Shown here: positions 23,283 to 35,969 of the stretch, piece after piece
How positions within the stretch are numbered: the stretch's first letter is position 1
Layout of the letters: every line of letters starts with the position of its first letter
Source of the DNA: Primula veris
Taxonomy: Eukaryota > Streptophyta > Magnoliopsida > Ericales > Primulaceae
DNA length: 64,000 bases
Direction of reading: 5' to 3'
Assembly: GCA_963682055.1 (NCBI GenBank)
Contig: OY821745.1
Location: 16,437,501 to 16,501,500, forward strand
Program-made: the position numbers and the translations under genes
Notes under the pieces: generated by a model
Told to the model about the DNA's origin: nothing
The model's database searches: none
What the model saw: the letters and a program-made list of their open reading frames with translations, nothing else

Positions 23283-26200
23283 ATGGCTATTACCACGAGA
23301 ACTGGTGGACGAGGAACAACTACACGCGGGGGCGCACCACTATCAAGCGGTGCAGCTACTCGAGGTGGGGAAAACGGAAGAGGAAGGAGAGCTCCAAGGG
23401 GGAGGGAAGCAACTAGATGAAGAAGGGCTACTAGAGGTCGTGGGGGAAGAGGTAACGCTAGTGCCCCACCACCTGAGCAACCCGAGGAAGAGGAAGAGGC
23501 TGAGAATGTGAATGAGGAAGTTAATGAGGAAGAAGAAGAGACTTACGCACCTGAATCGGAATCGGTAAACGCTAACCAAGTGATGACCGACCTTCAGAAG
23601 GTGGTGCAAATGATGGTGCAGAATGCACAAGCTGGGAGTTCAAGTAACAATGGATTGCTTAACTTCACCCGATTGGGGGATCCGAGTTTCGATAGGGTAG
23701 GTGAACCATCCATAGCTAAGGGATGGGTGGACGAAATGGAGAAATACTTATCGGCAGCGGAAATAGTAGATGGGGAGCAACGGATGAATATGGCTCAGTT
23801 TCACCTAAAGGGTGAAGCACGGAAGTGGTAGTTGGAGATCGTGGATACTGACGACTTAAGCAACTTCGAATGGAACGAGTTCATCGAATTGTTTAATTGG
23901 CAGTTTCTTCCAAATTCTTATAAGGATGAAATGAGGAGGCGTTTTGAGGAATTATATTAAAGAGGTATGACCGTTCAAGCATACCAGCTAAAGTTTACCT
24001 CACTCTCGAGGTATGCCCCAGACTCGGTTCTAGGGGGTGCAGAAAAATGTAGGAGATTCATGAAAGGACTGAACCCGACCATCGCATTGCAATTGGCATC
24101 GGCCCGCCATGTCAACTATAATGAGTTGGTAAAATCGGCTCAAGCTATGGAAGGAGCTCTACTCCATAGCAAGAGAATCTTGGAGAAGTCGAAAACCGGA
24201 AATGCTCCGAGGGAAGAGAAGAAGCGGACTTGGAATATGGCGAATAATTCGCGTTTTCCACAACAGGGCAGAGGAGAGAGGGGTTTTAATCCACTACCAA
24301 CAAACGCCGTGATGAGGAGAGCGTGTTTCCACTGTGGAGATTCGAATCATCGACAATTCGAATGCCCTAGAATCCAATGTAGGACATGCAACCGATTTGG
24401 ACATACGGCAAGGGTTTGTCCCGGGGGACAAGGAAGAATCGACACCAACCGGCCTTTTAACCAACCTAGGTTGCCACCACCACCACCAAGAGGACCGGAA
24501 TTTGTGCCACAACACCAATTACATGGGAATCAAGGGGGAGGGTTTCGAGGTAACTACCAAGGAGGGGGAAACCGTAGGAAATACCTAGGAGGCCATCAAG
24601 GCATGAGAAACCGAGGAAATAATGGGAGAAATCAAGGACCGCAAGGAAACCCACCTGCTCAAGCTCGTCTATTTGCCTTGCCACAATTGCCAAACCAAGG
24701 AGACCCGGCAAATGTACAAGGTATGGTTCTTGTGTGCTCATCTTGGGCACATGTTCTTTTCGATACGGGAGCTTTGCGTTCTTTTATATCTAGATGTCTA
24801 GTAGAGTCTTTCTCGTTAGAAATTGGGATTTTGGAGAACCCGATTGTTGTAGAGACTCCTGTTGGGGGTCGAGTTGTGTTGGACCGAGTGTGTCGGTCTT
24901 GTGAGATAATGGTCGCAGACCATGTGTTTATGTTTGATTTAATAGTTATAGAGATGTCGGGGTTCGACGTGATACTTGGAATGGACTGGTTGGTTCATTT
25001 CAACTCTTTCATCGATTGTGTTCGACGAAAAGTTTTCCTTACAATTTCATCCGGAGATGAGGTGTTCTTTCGTGGGGAAAAGGACGCTACCCTTTCTTCT
25101 ATTCCTTATTATTTCAAGTGGGTTGTGGGCAACCTGTCTTGTCTTTTGGCTAGTCTCTCGATAGTGGATAACGATGAGAAAGTGGAAATATGGCCAAGCG
25201 TAGTGGACGATTTTAGAGATGTGTTTCTGAAGGATCTATCGGGGTTACCACCGAAAAGAGGGTTAGATTTTTCTATCGATTTGGTACCCGGAACGGAACT
25301 CATAGCCATTTCCCCGTACCGATTGGCACCGGCTGAGTTAAAAGAGTTAAGTAATCAGTTAGAGGAACTGCTGGAGAAGGGGTTTTTTAGGCGGACTACG
25401 TTACCGTGGGCGGCACCGGCCTTATTCGTGCAAACGAAGGATGGATCGATGAGGATGTGCATCGACTATCCGAAGCTAAATAGGGTGACTATTAAGAATA
25501 AGTACCCACTACCTCGAATTGACGATTTGTTTGACCAACTGAAAGGAGCGACGTTCTTTTCAAAAATCGACTTGCGATCAGGCTATCACCAATTGAGGGT
25601 GAATGATGAGGATATTTCGAAAATGGCCTTTAGGACCCGGTATGGTCACTATGAGTTTGTGGTCATGACATTCGGGTTAACTAATGTGCCGGCGGCATTT
25701 ATGGAGTTAATGAACCGAATCTTTAAGGAGTATCTCGACAAGTTTGTGGTGGTCTTCGTCGACGATATCTTGATTTACTCAAGTTCAAGAGATGAACACG
25801 AAGAACATCTCCGTTTAGCGTTGCTCACGCTGAGAGAGCACCAACTTTAAGAAAAATTTAGAAAATGTGAGTTTTGGCTAAATGAGGTGAAATTTCTTGG
25901 ACATGTGATCTCGGAAAAATGGGTAAAGGTGGACGCGATGAAAATTGAGGCGGTTTTGAATTGGGCACAACCGAAAAATGTGTTAGAGATTCAGAGTTTC
26001 TTAGGTTTAGCGGGATACTATCGACGGTTCGTAAAGGATTTCTCGAATTTAGCAACTCCAATGACTCACCTTATCAAGAAAGGGGTGAAGTTCGTGTGGA
26101 GTGAGGCTTGCGAGGAAGCTTTTCTAGAGCTTAAGAAGCAGTTGACTAGTTCCCCCATACTAGTTATTCCCGAGCAGGGGAAGGGTTACCAATTGTATTG

Positions 26201-28088
26201 CGATGGTTCGAAGGACGGTTTGGGTTGCGTCTTGATGCAAGATGGAAAGGTTATCGCATATGCTTCACGACAACTAAAGGTTCACGAAAAGAACTATCCG
26301 ACACATGACCTAGAGCTAGCGGCAATAGTTCATGCGTTGAAGATGTGGAGACATTATCTGTTCGGGGAAAAGTTCGAAGTGTTCTCGGATCATAAGAGCT
26401 TAGAGTATATTTTTACCCAACGGGATCTAAATATGCGACAACGAAGATGGATGGAATATTTGAAACAGTACGACTACGACTTGCACTATCACCCGGGAAA
26501 GACCAATATAGTGGCGGATGCTTTGAGTCGAAAGTCCCATGCGACCTTAACGCATGTGGCGATCGAGGAATGGAGGATGATGGGAAATGTGAACGAGTTC
26601 AACTTGGAGTTGGGGCATGTTAATATGGGGACTTTGTACACAATAGTGGTACAACCGGAACTTATGAGTAGGATTTTGGAAGCACAAGATGGGGATGAGA
26701 AAGTGGAGAACTATGAGAAACAGATGACTTCGAGCGAATGATTAGATGGTTGGACGAAAGGAACCGATGGAGGACTACGATTTAAGGGAAGGACTTACGT
26801 GACAGAAAACATGAGGAACGAAGTATTAAGGGAGTTTCACCACTCTCGATTAGCCGTTCATTTCGGAGGGACGAAAATGTATCATGATGTGAAGAGACAA
26901 TTTTGGTGGCCCGGAATGAAACGAGATGTAGATTCATATGTAAGCAGGTGCCTAACTTGCCAGCAAGTGAGTGCAGAACACCAAAGGCCGGCGGGTATGC
27001 TCCAACCCTTACCGGTGGCGGAATGGAAGTGGGAAAGGATAGCAATGGATTTTGTGACCAACTTAGCTAAATCGGTAAGTGGGAATGACGCTGTGTGGGT
27101 TGTGGTAGATCGTTTGACCAAATCCGCACACTTCATTGCAATTAAGATGACGAATTCGGTGGAAATCTTGGGACGAAAGTATGTGAAGGAAATTGTTAGA
27201 CTTCATGGGGTACCGATTTCGATAGTATCGGATCGAGACGCAAGGTTTGTGTCGAGGTTCTGGGGCGCATTGCAAAATGCCTTAGGGATCAAGTTGACAA
27301 TGAGTACGGCGTTTCATCCCCAAACGGATAGACAATCGGAGCGAACTATCCAAGTGCTAGAGGATATGTTGCGCGCGTGTGTGAATGACTTCAAGGGAGG
27401 ATGGGAGAGCCATCTACCCTTAGTAGAGTTTACGTATAATAATAGCTTCCAAGCTAGTATTGGCATTGCACCTTTCGAGGCTTTATACGGGCGACCGTGT
27501 AGGTCTCCGGTGTGTTGGACCGAGGTGGGAGAAGCAGAAATGCTAGGACCGTAATTGGTTCGAGAAACGACAGAAAAGATTAAGTTAATTAGACAAAGGC
27601 TTGAGACGGCTCGGAGTAGTCAAAAGAGTTATGCAGATAAGAGGAGGAGACCTTTGGAGTTTGAAAAGGGGGATCGAGTATTTTTGTGAGTTTCGCCAAG
27701 GAAGAGGATTATGAGGTTTGGCTCTAAAGGAAAGTTGAGCCCGAGATTTATCGGACGATTTAAGATTGTGGACCGAGTTGGAGAAGTTGCATACCGGTTG
27801 GACTTGCCACCAAAGTTGGCGGGCCATGTGTTAATGTTGAAAAAGTACCATCACGACCCTTCACACGTGGTGGACTTTGAAGACATTGAGGTTAGTGCAG
27901 ATGTGACCTACGAGGTGGGACCTATGAGGATTATCGATGTGCAAGAGATGGAACTTCGAGGAAAAATGATTAGATTGGTAAAGGTAGTTTGGAAACACCA
28001 TGAAGCCGAGGAGGCAACTTGGGAATGCGATGATGAGATGAAGAGGAAGTATCCTGACCTCGTCTTTTCTTTAGGTACTTTTCCTTAG
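23283..28088 (+). pseudogene. Gag-pol of the gypsy chromovirus, one frame with seven premature stops
   Basis: The frame starts at the ATG at 23283 (MAITTRTGG) and can be followed to the TAG at 28086 without a frameshift. Domains: basic Gly/Arg N terminus, gag core, zinc knuckle [14 protein letters not shown] at residue 348 with a second CxxC cluster just after, protease [11 protein letters not shown] (Asp494), reverse transcriptase with FVDD, RNase H ([11 protein letters not shown]), integrase zinc region and DDE core, and a C-terminal chromodomain-like tail (KVVWKHHEAEEATWE) that places it among chromoviruses. Premature stops lie at 23418, 23829, 23958, 25848, 26739, 27552 and about 27688. 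Nearly all look like C-to-T or G-to-A changes. Confidence 0.95.
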
Positions 28089-28546
28089 ATGCTTTCTAAT
28101 TTCGGGATGAAATTTCTTTATCGGGGAAGGGTTGTAACGCCTAGAGTTTGGAGTTTATTTTATTAGAGTTTAGTTTACTAGAAAGGCCGTATTTTGAGTT
28201 TTGTAGACGTTGTGGAGTTGTTGAGGTACAAGCATGTCATCATAGTTTACTTTATCGTCTTTTATGTGGTAGCTGCTTGTTTTAAATGGTTGTCTTTTAT
28301 TTCTTTAAATATTGTATATAGGTGGTTACTTTATTTGAGATTCTTACATGTTTTTCATTTACTTGAGTTACGGATGGTGGAGTTGTTATGAGTTGTGGAC
28401 CCAGTGTATTTTATTTTTTGAATTATGACACGAATTGTACGTTTAAATTCTTACGGTCTTATTTATAAAAGTTGATAATTTCTGGGAGTAGTTCTCTAGA
28501 GAGGAAATGGAATTTCGGGACGAAATTCTTTTTAAGGAGGGTTAGT

Positions 28547-29767
28547 TGTAACATCCCGTATTTTCATAATGGTTTTATTCATGATTAGAACTATCCAAAA
28601 ACGTTTTATACAATTTTTAGCCAAAAAACCGAAACTCTTCCGGAAAACTTTATTTTTAAAACCTGTTACTAATTTTATAAATAAAAAGGACCCAATAGAT
28701 TTGTTTCTAAAGATTGGTTATTTTTGAGCAGTAAAATAATAATTTTGATTAAGAGTTAACTTTTAGAACTTTAGGGACCAAATAGTTCGCTTCCCCAAAC
28801 TCTACCAAAACAGTTTGCTAAAATACTTTTCAGCCCACTTTCAAAACAAAAAACCTAAAACCACCCACTAACAAAGAGAGAAAAGAGAGAGAAGAGAGGT
28901 TCCAATCCTAGGAAGAAGAAGAAGAAGAAACCACCATTAGCGGGTTCTTACCGGAAGCATCTACTCTACGCACTAAGTTAACGGGGGTTATCCATTGCGA
29001 CTAGACGAGGGTGTATGTTAGGGTTAGGTCTTGCGTTTATTTTAAATTTGGGGGTTTTTCCTTTTATCTCAATTAGGTTCTTAAATTGCTAATTTGGTTT
29101 TATTTGTTGCACTTTTAATTCACTTATTTGAATTGGAGAAGTTGAGAATTTAGACATATTAATTTTGAATTAATGAGAATATGGATGGGTTTGCGTGTTT
29201 TTATGAGTTGATTATGTGATGTTATATTTGTTGATGAAATTGGGTAAATTATTGTTGAATAAAGATGAGTTGTAGTTTACGCATATAAGGTGTTTGTTAA
29301 AATGGCTGAATGAGATTTTATGTTGTTGGAGTTGTTTGGCTAGTTGTGAATCTATTACCTATGTTTATGTGTTTTGTTGAATGGCGTTAAAGTGACGTTT
29401 GATAATGTTAGTATTTTGAGAATGTGATAATTGAATGGTTTAATATTATTGGCCGAGGCCTTGTGATTTATTTTATTTGTTAGCAATAGTCTATGCATCT
29501 TCCTATACCGGGGGCATAAGACGGCCGAGGGGTATAGAGAATGACTCGTCTTACGGACTGGGGCGAGTGGCGTGAAGAGGTCCAAGTGCGCACTTTAAAT
29601 TTTATTTGTTAGCAATGGTCTATGACTCTTCCTATACCGGGGGCATAAGACGGGCGAGGGGTATAGGGAATGACTCGTCTTACGGCCTGGGGCGAGTGGC
29701 GTGAGAGGTCCATGTTTGTATAGATGTGTGTTGGAGTTACTTAATTTAATTCGTTGTACGATGTTAT
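28547..29767 (+). repeat. 3' LTR of the gypsy element, left part
   Basis: Begins TGTAACATCCCGTATTTTC and runs to the insertion point of the nested Sirevirus. The right part is 39327-39797; together they make about 1692 bp. Confidence 0.95.
29471..29728 (+). repeat. 129-bp tandem duplication inside the gypsy 3' LTR
   Basis: TTTTATTTGTTAGCAAT begins at 29471 and again at 29600, each followed by CCTATACCGGGGGCATAAGA and GACTCGTCTTACGG. The 5' LTR has one copy (about 21391-21515), so the duplication arose after insertion and explains most of the LTR length difference. Confidence 0.88.
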
Positions 29768-30951
29768 TGTTGAACGTTGATTCTTCAAATCGTTTATTTT
29801 GATGATAACAATATTTGTAAAACATGATAAAAGCTCGTTTTGCGTACTAATCATTTATCTAGCGTGTCAAAGGGTCAAAATGATAGAATACGCAAATACG
29901 AAGTCAACGGATCAAGCGGAACGTCAATCGGAATTAAATCGAACAAGTTACAAGCTTTCGAAGTTGGTCGAGAAAACCGAAACTTGCCCAGAATAAAAAA
30001 CGATTGATCTATAAGCAAAAACGATCGATCATTTTCAGTGTAATTCCTTCCAGAGAGCACAACGTTAAAACGACCGATCGTCAAGAGGAAACGACCGATC
30101 GTTTTCAGTGTAAATTCTTCCAGAGAACTCAGATTAAAAACGACCGATCGTTTTACAGAAACGACCGATCGTTTCTGTAGAATTTCAAATTCCAGCTTTT
30201 AAGCTCTTCCTGAAAATTGGGCGAACCACTGCATTTACCAGCATTCAATTCTGCCAACAACCAGCAACGGTCTGAAATTAAATGCTGAAGCTTTTCTCCC
30301 TACAAAAAGCTCCCAATCCCTTTGAAGAAAAGCATCCAAGCATTCAACAACTTATAAGCAATTCTTACAAAGCTATTCTTCAAGCTTATACTACAAAATC
30401 TCACTTGTATTATTAAATATTCTCGAGAGTATTATTCTTGCAATTCTATAAACTTCGAGATATTATTTGTTAGTGAGTGATCAAATTTGTAAAAGAGTAA
30501 TTTTATAAACTCATTTGTGAGCGAGTGAATTGGGTAGAGGCTTTTAAGCAAGAGTAGCTTAAAAGCTCTAGGTCATTTATTCGGGATACTCATATAGTGA
30601 GGGGGAGCGTAATCGGTTGATTAAGCTCATTAAGGTGTAACCTTGGAACGAAGATTATTTAGTAAAACACTCGGTAGAGAATATACCGAGGAGAGGATGT
30701 AGGCGCGTTTTGCCGAACCTCTATAAATCTTGCGTTATTTCTTTTCCCTACACTTTTACTTTTCGCAAACTATTAATTGCTTATATTCATTACTTGCATA
30801 GATTTTATTAGCAATTAGTTGTTAAAAAAATTGATTAAGTCATAAAAACCGTATATTAGCTTAGTTTATATCACATAGATTTTATTCCGCAATAAACGTA
30901 CGAAAACCTTATTCACCCCCCCTCTAAGGTTTAGACACCTACGGACCAACA
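29768..30951 (+). repeat. 5' LTR of Sirevirus copy B (1184 bp)
   Basis: TGTTGAACG...GGACCAACA. Carries three paired CGATCG-core motif units at about 29998-30175, one fewer than copy A. Confidence 0.98.
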
Positions 30952-30953
30952 AT

Positions 30954-30965
30954 TGGTATCAGAGC
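30954..30965 (+). other. Primer-binding site, initiator-Met tRNA (copy B)
   Basis: TGGTATCAGAGC two bases inside the 5' LTR. Confidence 0.95.
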
Positions 30966-31017
30966 TTAGCTATTTTATTTACAAAAATCTAACGATTTTA
31001 TAGTCTAAAGATCCGCT

Positions 31018-32709
31018 ATGTCTTCATTCGCCGACTCTAAATCCATAACTAGGCCACCATTCTTTGACGGTACTAACTATCCCTATTGGAGAGACCTTAT
31101 GAAAAATTTCCTTTGTGGTTTTGAAATAGACCAATGGATAAGTATTAGTAAAGGCTATAAAACGCCTAGGAGAAATGGCGAAGATAAACTTGTAGAGGAA
31201 CTAGACACCGATGAACGCCTCGCATTTTCCCTAAATTGTAGGGCTATGACTTCCATCACTTGTGCGCTCTCGCCTAGTGAATATGATAAGATTTCCGGTT
31301 GTGACACCGCTAAGCAAATGTGGGATAAGCTAGCTATTATGCACGAAGGGACTAGTCAAGTTAAGGACTCTAAAATTAGCATGCTTATTCATGATTATGA
31401 ATTATTTAAAGTCGATGATGACGAGTCTATTGCTTCTATGTACACTCGTTTTACTAAGATTACTAATGATCTTAAAAGACTTGAAAAGGTATACTCTAGC
31501 AAGGAGATGGTGACGAAAATCCTTCGAAGTCTTCCAAGGAAGTGGGAATCGAAAGTGACGGCCATACAAGAGGCCAAGGACATGAACACTCTCTCTCTCG
31601 ACAACCTCATAGGATCTTTGAGCACCCATGAGCTAGATATGACGACTCGAAAACATGAGGATGACTCGAAAAAGAAGAAAGGCATCGCCTTCAAAAGCAC
31701 AACAAAAGACGATAGCGACAATGATTCCTCTAGTGAGGATGATGACATGGCACTCTTCGCCAAACGCTACAACAAATTCCTAAGTTGGAAGAAGAAGGGT
31801 GGACAACGATTTCGTAAAAAGGAGTATAAGGGAGAGCCTTCCGACAAATCGAACAAAAAGGACGAAATCATTTGCTACAAGTGTCACAAACCCGGCCATA
31901 TGCAAAACGAATGTCCTTTGAAGAAAAAGGACAAGTTCGGAAAGAGAAAGGAATACAAGAAGGCATTTTTGGCCGCATGGGGAAGCGATGATGATAGCTC
32001 CGATAGCGACAATGAAGAAGTCGCAAATCTTTGTCTCATGGCTAGAGACGACGATACCGAGGATGTAAGCTTTCACTCCTCTAACTCCTCTATTTCTAGT
32101 GATGATGATTTTGATATAAATGATGTGTTAGCATCCTTAGAAAAAGCTAGAGGTAAAAACAAATCTTTTAGAAAAATGCTAATTACTCTACAAGACGAAC
32201 TCGAGAACTTAGCTATAACAAATGACTCACTTACGTCTAAAAATGCCGAACTTACAATAGAAAATGACAAGTTAGCTAATGACCTAAGTTCTTGTAAAGA
32301 AAAGGTGGATAGAGCCGAACTCACTCTCTCTAAGTTCACTAAAGGAAGTAAAATGCTAAGTACTATATTGGCTTCTCAACAAGGCGCATATGATAAAACC
32401 GGTGTAGGATACAACCCTCTCTTAGCGGCTAAGCATAAAAATCTATTCACCAAACAAGTGGAGAAAAATGAAAATAGAACCCCAAGTTACTCCCGTAAGA
32501 ACAACTCGTATAAAAAGAACTTAGTTTATAATCGTTTTGTTAAACCTATCTCGCATGTAAAATGTATTACTTGCAACCGTAGTGACCACTATGAGGATTA
32601 TATATATTGCCCTAATAGGTATAAGGTAAGTAGAAATGATTTGATTTGGATTCCAAAGGGTCGAGACTCTAACCCTCAAGGACCCAAAAATGGATTAGGG
32701 TACCAATGA
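31018..32709 (+). CDS. gag: Gag polyprotein of Sirevirus copy B
   Basis: 563 residues. The N-terminal copia gag domain (about 10-230) is followed by the CCHC knuckle C286-C289-H294-C299. A Ser/Asp-rich acidic stretch, a coiled-coil-like region (about 365-440) and a second Cys/His cluster starting at C516 follow. The start ATG at 31018 follows the leader; no other ATG competes. It ends at the TGA at 32707-32709, 16 bases before pol becomes open in another frame, so Gag and Pol are not a simple fusion. The product forms the particle that reverse-transcribes the element RNA. Confidence 0.97.
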   Translation: MSSFADSKSITRPPFFDGTNYPYWRDLMKNFLCGFEIDQWISISKGYKTPRRNGEDKLVEELDTDERLAFSLNCRAMTSITCALSPSEYDKISGCDTAKQMWDKLAIMHEGTSQVKDSKISMLIHDYELFKVDDDESIASMYTRFTKITNDLKRLEKVYSSKEMVTKILRSLPRKWESKVTAIQEAKDMNTLSLDNLIGSLSTHELDMTTRKHEDDSKKKKGIAFKSTTKDDSDNDSSSEDDDMALFAKRYNKFLSWKKKGGQRFRKKEYKGEPSDKSNKKDEIICYKCHKPGHMQNECPLKKKDKFGKRKEYKKAFLAAWGSDDDSSDSDNEEVANLCLMARDDDTEDVSFHSSNSSISSDDDFDINDVLASLEKARGKNKSFRKMLITLQDELENLAITNDSLTSKNAELTIENDKLANDLSSCKEKVDRAELTLSKFTKGSKMLSTILASQQGAYDKTGVGYNPLLAAKHKNLFTKQVEKNENRTPSYSRKNNSYKKNLVYNRFVKPISHVKCITCNRSDHYEDYIYCPNRYKVSRNDLIWIPKGRDSNPQGPKNGLGYQ

Positions 32710-32731
32710 TCGTTTTGTCTTGTAGGTATGC
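32710..32731 (+). other. Gag-pol junction with splice-acceptor-like sequence
   Basis: After the gag stop the sequence reads CGTTTTGTCTTGTAG then GTATGC. The pol frame (+1 to gag) is blocked by TAG at 32723-32725 and opens at 32726. The AG of that TAG closes a pyrimidine-rich tract typical of a 3' splice site. There is no ATG in the pol frame before the protease motif. Confidence 0.5.
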
Positions 32732-35700
32732 TTGAGATCAAAAATCAACGAGGACAAGTGGTTCCTAGATAGTGGATGCTCAAGACATATGACGGGAGAC
32801 AAAACAAAATTCACCACTCTTGCACCTAAAGACGGAGGCTTTGTGACCTTCGGGGATAATAGCAAGGGAAAAATCATCGGTATTGGTAGTATCTCTAAAC
32901 CATCTAATGTCGTTATTGATAATGTATTGCTTGTTGATGGTCTTAAACATAACTTGCTTAGTATAAGTCAACTTTGTGATTTGGGTCACAAAGTCATTTT
33001 TGAAAAATCGCATTGCATTATTCATTGTATTTCGGATAATAAAACTATTCTCATGGGTCAAAGACAAAATAATGTCTATATGATTGATTTGAATAGTTCG
33101 GTGGATGATGAAGTTAAGTGTCTTGTTACTATCAACGACAATGGTTGGTTGTGGCATAGACGACTTGGTCATGCAAGCCTTGATTTACTTGCTAAGCTTT
33201 CTAGTAAAGATTTGGTAATAGGTTTACCAAAAGCTCCTTATATAAAGGACAAACTTTGTCACGCTTGCCAATTAGGCAAACAAACAAAGATTTCTTTTAA
33301 ATCTAAGAATATTATTTCTACTACTCGTTGTTTGGAGCTCATTCATATGGACTTAGTTGGCCCCTCCCGGACACTTAGTCTTGGCGGGCGTGCATATGCC
33401 TTCGTCATGGTTGACGATTTTAGTCGCTTTACTTGGGTGTTGTTTTTAACTCATAAGCATGAAGCATTTAGAGAATTCTCTATTATTTGCAAAAAGCTCC
33501 AAACACGAAAGGGTTATATGATCAAAAGTATCCGAACCGACCATGGTAAGGAATTTGAGAATACTCCATTTCAAACTTATTGTGATGAAAATGGTATTGA
33601 TCATAATTTTTCGGCTCCTCGTACGCCCCAACAAAATGGGGTAGTAGAGAGAAAGAATAGAACCCTAGAGGAAATGGCACGGACCATGCTTTGCGAAAAT
33701 AATTTGCCAAAGTATTTTTGGGCCGAAGCCGTAAATTCCGCTTGTTATATTTTAAATAGAGCCTTAATTAGGCCCATATTAAAAAAGACACCTTACGAAT
33801 TATGGAATGAGCGAAAGCCCAATATTTCTCATTTACGAGCATTTGGTTGTAAATGCTATGTTCATAATAATGGTAAGGATAATCTAGGGAAATTCGATGC
33901 TAAGTCCGACGAAGGAATTTTCGTTGGATATGCTATATCGAGTAAAGCTTATCGTGTTTTTAATAAAAGAACTTTATTGGTGGAAGAGTCGGTACATGTC
34001 TCGTTTGATGAAAATTTGCCGACGATTGATAAGCCTTTAATTGTTCATAATATTGATGATGATATTTTTCATAAAGCATCTTCTTCGAATCATGTTACAT
34101 CTAGTTTAGAGTCAACGCCTAGCCTAGAGGTTGAACCCGTTGATGAAGAAGTCACTATAGAAAGACTTCAAAAGGACTTAGAATCTAGCGTACATATTCA
34201 TGAGGATTTGCCTCAAGAATGGCGTTTTGCCAATCACCATCCGCAAGATTTAATTTTGGGTAACCCGGGAGAAAGAGTGCATACACGTTCATCATTAAGA
34301 AATATAGTTAATCATTTTGCATTCTTGTCTCAATTAGAGCCCAAGAACATTCATGAAGCGGAACTCGATGAGAGTTGGGTATTAGCTATGCATGACGAAT
34401 TAAATCAATTCGAGCGTAGTAACGTATGGACCTTAGTACCTAGACCGCGTGAGAAAACCATTATAGGTACGAAATGGATATTTCGTAATAAGATGGATGA
34501 ATCCGGGGTAGTTATTAGAAACAAGGCTAGACTAGTGGCTCAAGGGTATAACCAAGAAGAGGGCATCGATTTCGATGAAACTTACGCACCCGTAGCTAGA
34601 CTAGAAGCCATTAGAATGTTGCTTGCTTATGCTTCGTTTAAACGTTTTAAATTGTTTCAAATGGATGTTAAAAGTGCTTTTTTGAACGGCTTTATAAATG
34701 AGGAAGTTTATGTAAAACAACCACCCGGCTTTGAAAATCACGCATTTCCCGATCATGTTTACAAACTTCGTAAAGCACTTTATGGTTTAAAACAAGCACC
34801 CCGGGCGTGGTATGAAAGACTTAGTAAATTTTTGATCAAAAAGGGTTTTTCTCGTGGTACTTTAGATACTACTCTTTTTATTAAAAAGGATGGAAAAGAC
34901 ATGCTTTTAATTCAAATATATGTTGATGATATTATTTTCGGTGCTACTAATGCTCGCATGTGCGAGGAGTTTTCTAAGTGTATGCAAGGTGAATTCGAGA
35001 TGAGCATGATGGGTGAACTCACCTACTTCCTTGGGTTGCAAATCAAACAAACAAAGGACGGAATTTTCGTCAATCAAGCCAAATACACAAGGGACTTGCT
35101 CAAGAGGTTTAACATGAGCGATGCAAAGCCGTTAGGAACTCCCATGAGTCCGGCAACAAAATTAGACAAGGATGAATCGGGTAAAAGCGTGGATCAAAAG
35201 CTTTATAGAGGTATGATTGGATCCCTCTTATATTTAACCGCAAGTAGACCCGATATCATGTTTAGTGTTTGCTTGTGTGCTAGGTATCAATCTTCCCCTA
35301 AGGAATCGCATGTTATAGCCGTTAAGCGCATTTTTAGATATCTTGTAGGTACTTGCAATTTAGGATTGTTTTATCCTCATGATACTTCTTTTGAATTGCT
35401 TGGATATTCCGACGCCGACTTTGCCGGTTGTCGATTAGATAGAAAGAGTACTAGTGGCACTTGCCATTTTTTAGGAAACGCCTTAGTTTCTTGGCATAGC
35501 AAGAAACAAAACTCGGTTGCGCTTTCCACGGCGGAGGCGGAATACGTCGCCGCGGGTAGTTGTTGCGCACAAATCCTTTGGATGCGTCAACAACTAAACG
35601 ACTTTGAATTATCATTTGAAAGTGTACCTATTTTGTGTGATAATACTAGTGCAATAAATCTTTCGAAAAATCCGATCCAACACTCTCGCACTAAACATAT

Positions 35701-35860
35701 TAATTTACGTCATCACTTTTTAAGGGATCATGTCCAAAAAGGGGATATTACACTTGAATATATAAGTACCGATAGGCAATTAGCCGATATCTTTACAAAA
35801 CCCCTTAATGAGGAACAATTTTGTTTTATTCGACGAGAGTTAGGCATGTTTGATGTGTGA
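32726..35860 (+). CDS. pol: Pol polyprotein of Sirevirus copy B: protease, integrase, reverse transcriptase, RNase H
   Basis: Intact open frame. Counting from the TTG at 32732 it has 1042 residues. Protease [11 protein letters not shown] (Asp13); integrase zinc region HRRLGH...CHACQLGK; integrase catalytic D207, D270, E306 ([10 protein letters not shown]); reverse transcriptase with IYVDDI (D731, D732); RNase [10 protein letters not shown] (D894), STAEAEY (E935) and LCDNTSA (D970). Domain order is that of Ty1/copia. No internal stop or frameshift was found. How translation reaches this frame is unclear (see the junction entry). Confidence 0.96.
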   Translation, partial: VCLRSKINEDKWFLDSGCSRHMTGDKTKFTTLAPKDGGFVTFGDNSKGKIIGIGSISKPSNVVIDNVLLVDGLKHNLLSISQLCDLGHKVIFEKSHCIIHCISDNKTILMGQRQNNVYMIDLNSSVDDEVKCLVTINDNGWLWHRRLGHASLDLLAKLSSKDLVIGLPKAPYIKDKLCHACQLGKQTKISFKSKNIISTTRCLELIHMDLVGPSRTLSLGGRAYAFVMVDDFSRFTWVLFLTHKHEAFREFSIICKKLQTRKGYMIKSIRTDHGKEFENTPFQTYCDENGIDHNFSAPRTPQQNGVVERKNRTLEEMARTMLCENNLPKYFWAEAVNSACYILNRALIRPILKKTPYELWNERKPNISHLRAFGCKCYVHNNGKDNLGKFDAKSDEGIFVGYAISSKAYRVFNKRTLLVEESVHVSFDENLPTIDKPLIVHNIDDDIFHKASSSNHVTSSLESTPSLEVEPVDEEVTIERLQKDLESSVHIHEDLPQEWRFANHHPQDLILGNPGERVHTRSSLRNIVNHFAFLSQLEPKNIHEAELDESWVLAMHDELNQFERSNVWTLVPRPREKTIIGTKWIFRNKMDESGVVIRNKARLVAQGYNQEEGIDFDETYAPVARLEAIRMLLAYASFKRFKLFQMDVKSAFLNGFINEEVYVKQPPGFENHAFPDHVYKLRKALYGLKQAPRAWYERLSKFLIKKGFSRGTLDTTLFIKKDGKDMLLIQIYVDDIIFGATNARMCEEFSKCMQGEFEMSMMGELTYFLGLQIKQTKDGIFVNQAKYTRDLLKRFNMSDAKPLGTPMSPATKLDKDESGKSVDQKLYRGMIGSLLYLTASRPDIMFSVCLCARYQSSPKESHVIAVKRIFRYLVGTCNLGLFYPHDTSFELLGYSDADFAGCRLDRKSTSGTCHFLGNALVSWHSKKQNSVALSTAEAEYVAAGSCCAQILWMRQQLNDFELSFESVPILCDNTSAINLSKNPIQHSRTKHINLRHHFLRDHVQKGDITLEYISTDRQLADIFTKPLNEEQFCFIRRELGMFDV

Positions 35861-35969
35861 AATATACATATATACATGTATTTGATTAATTTCATATATT
35901 TCAGTATTTTTGCATATTTTTTTTCTTGCCAAATCTGTGTCGAAATGTGCCAAAATTTCTGTTATGTAC

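Noticed and set aside
23305..23511. 68-codon frame at the start of the gypsy gag
   Set aside because: It is out of frame with gag, which runs from 23283 through a nonsense codon at 23418.
32780..33172. 130-codon antisense frame over the Sirevirus pol
   Set aside because: Shadow of pol; the other antisense frames in 31395-32339 are likewise shadows of gag.
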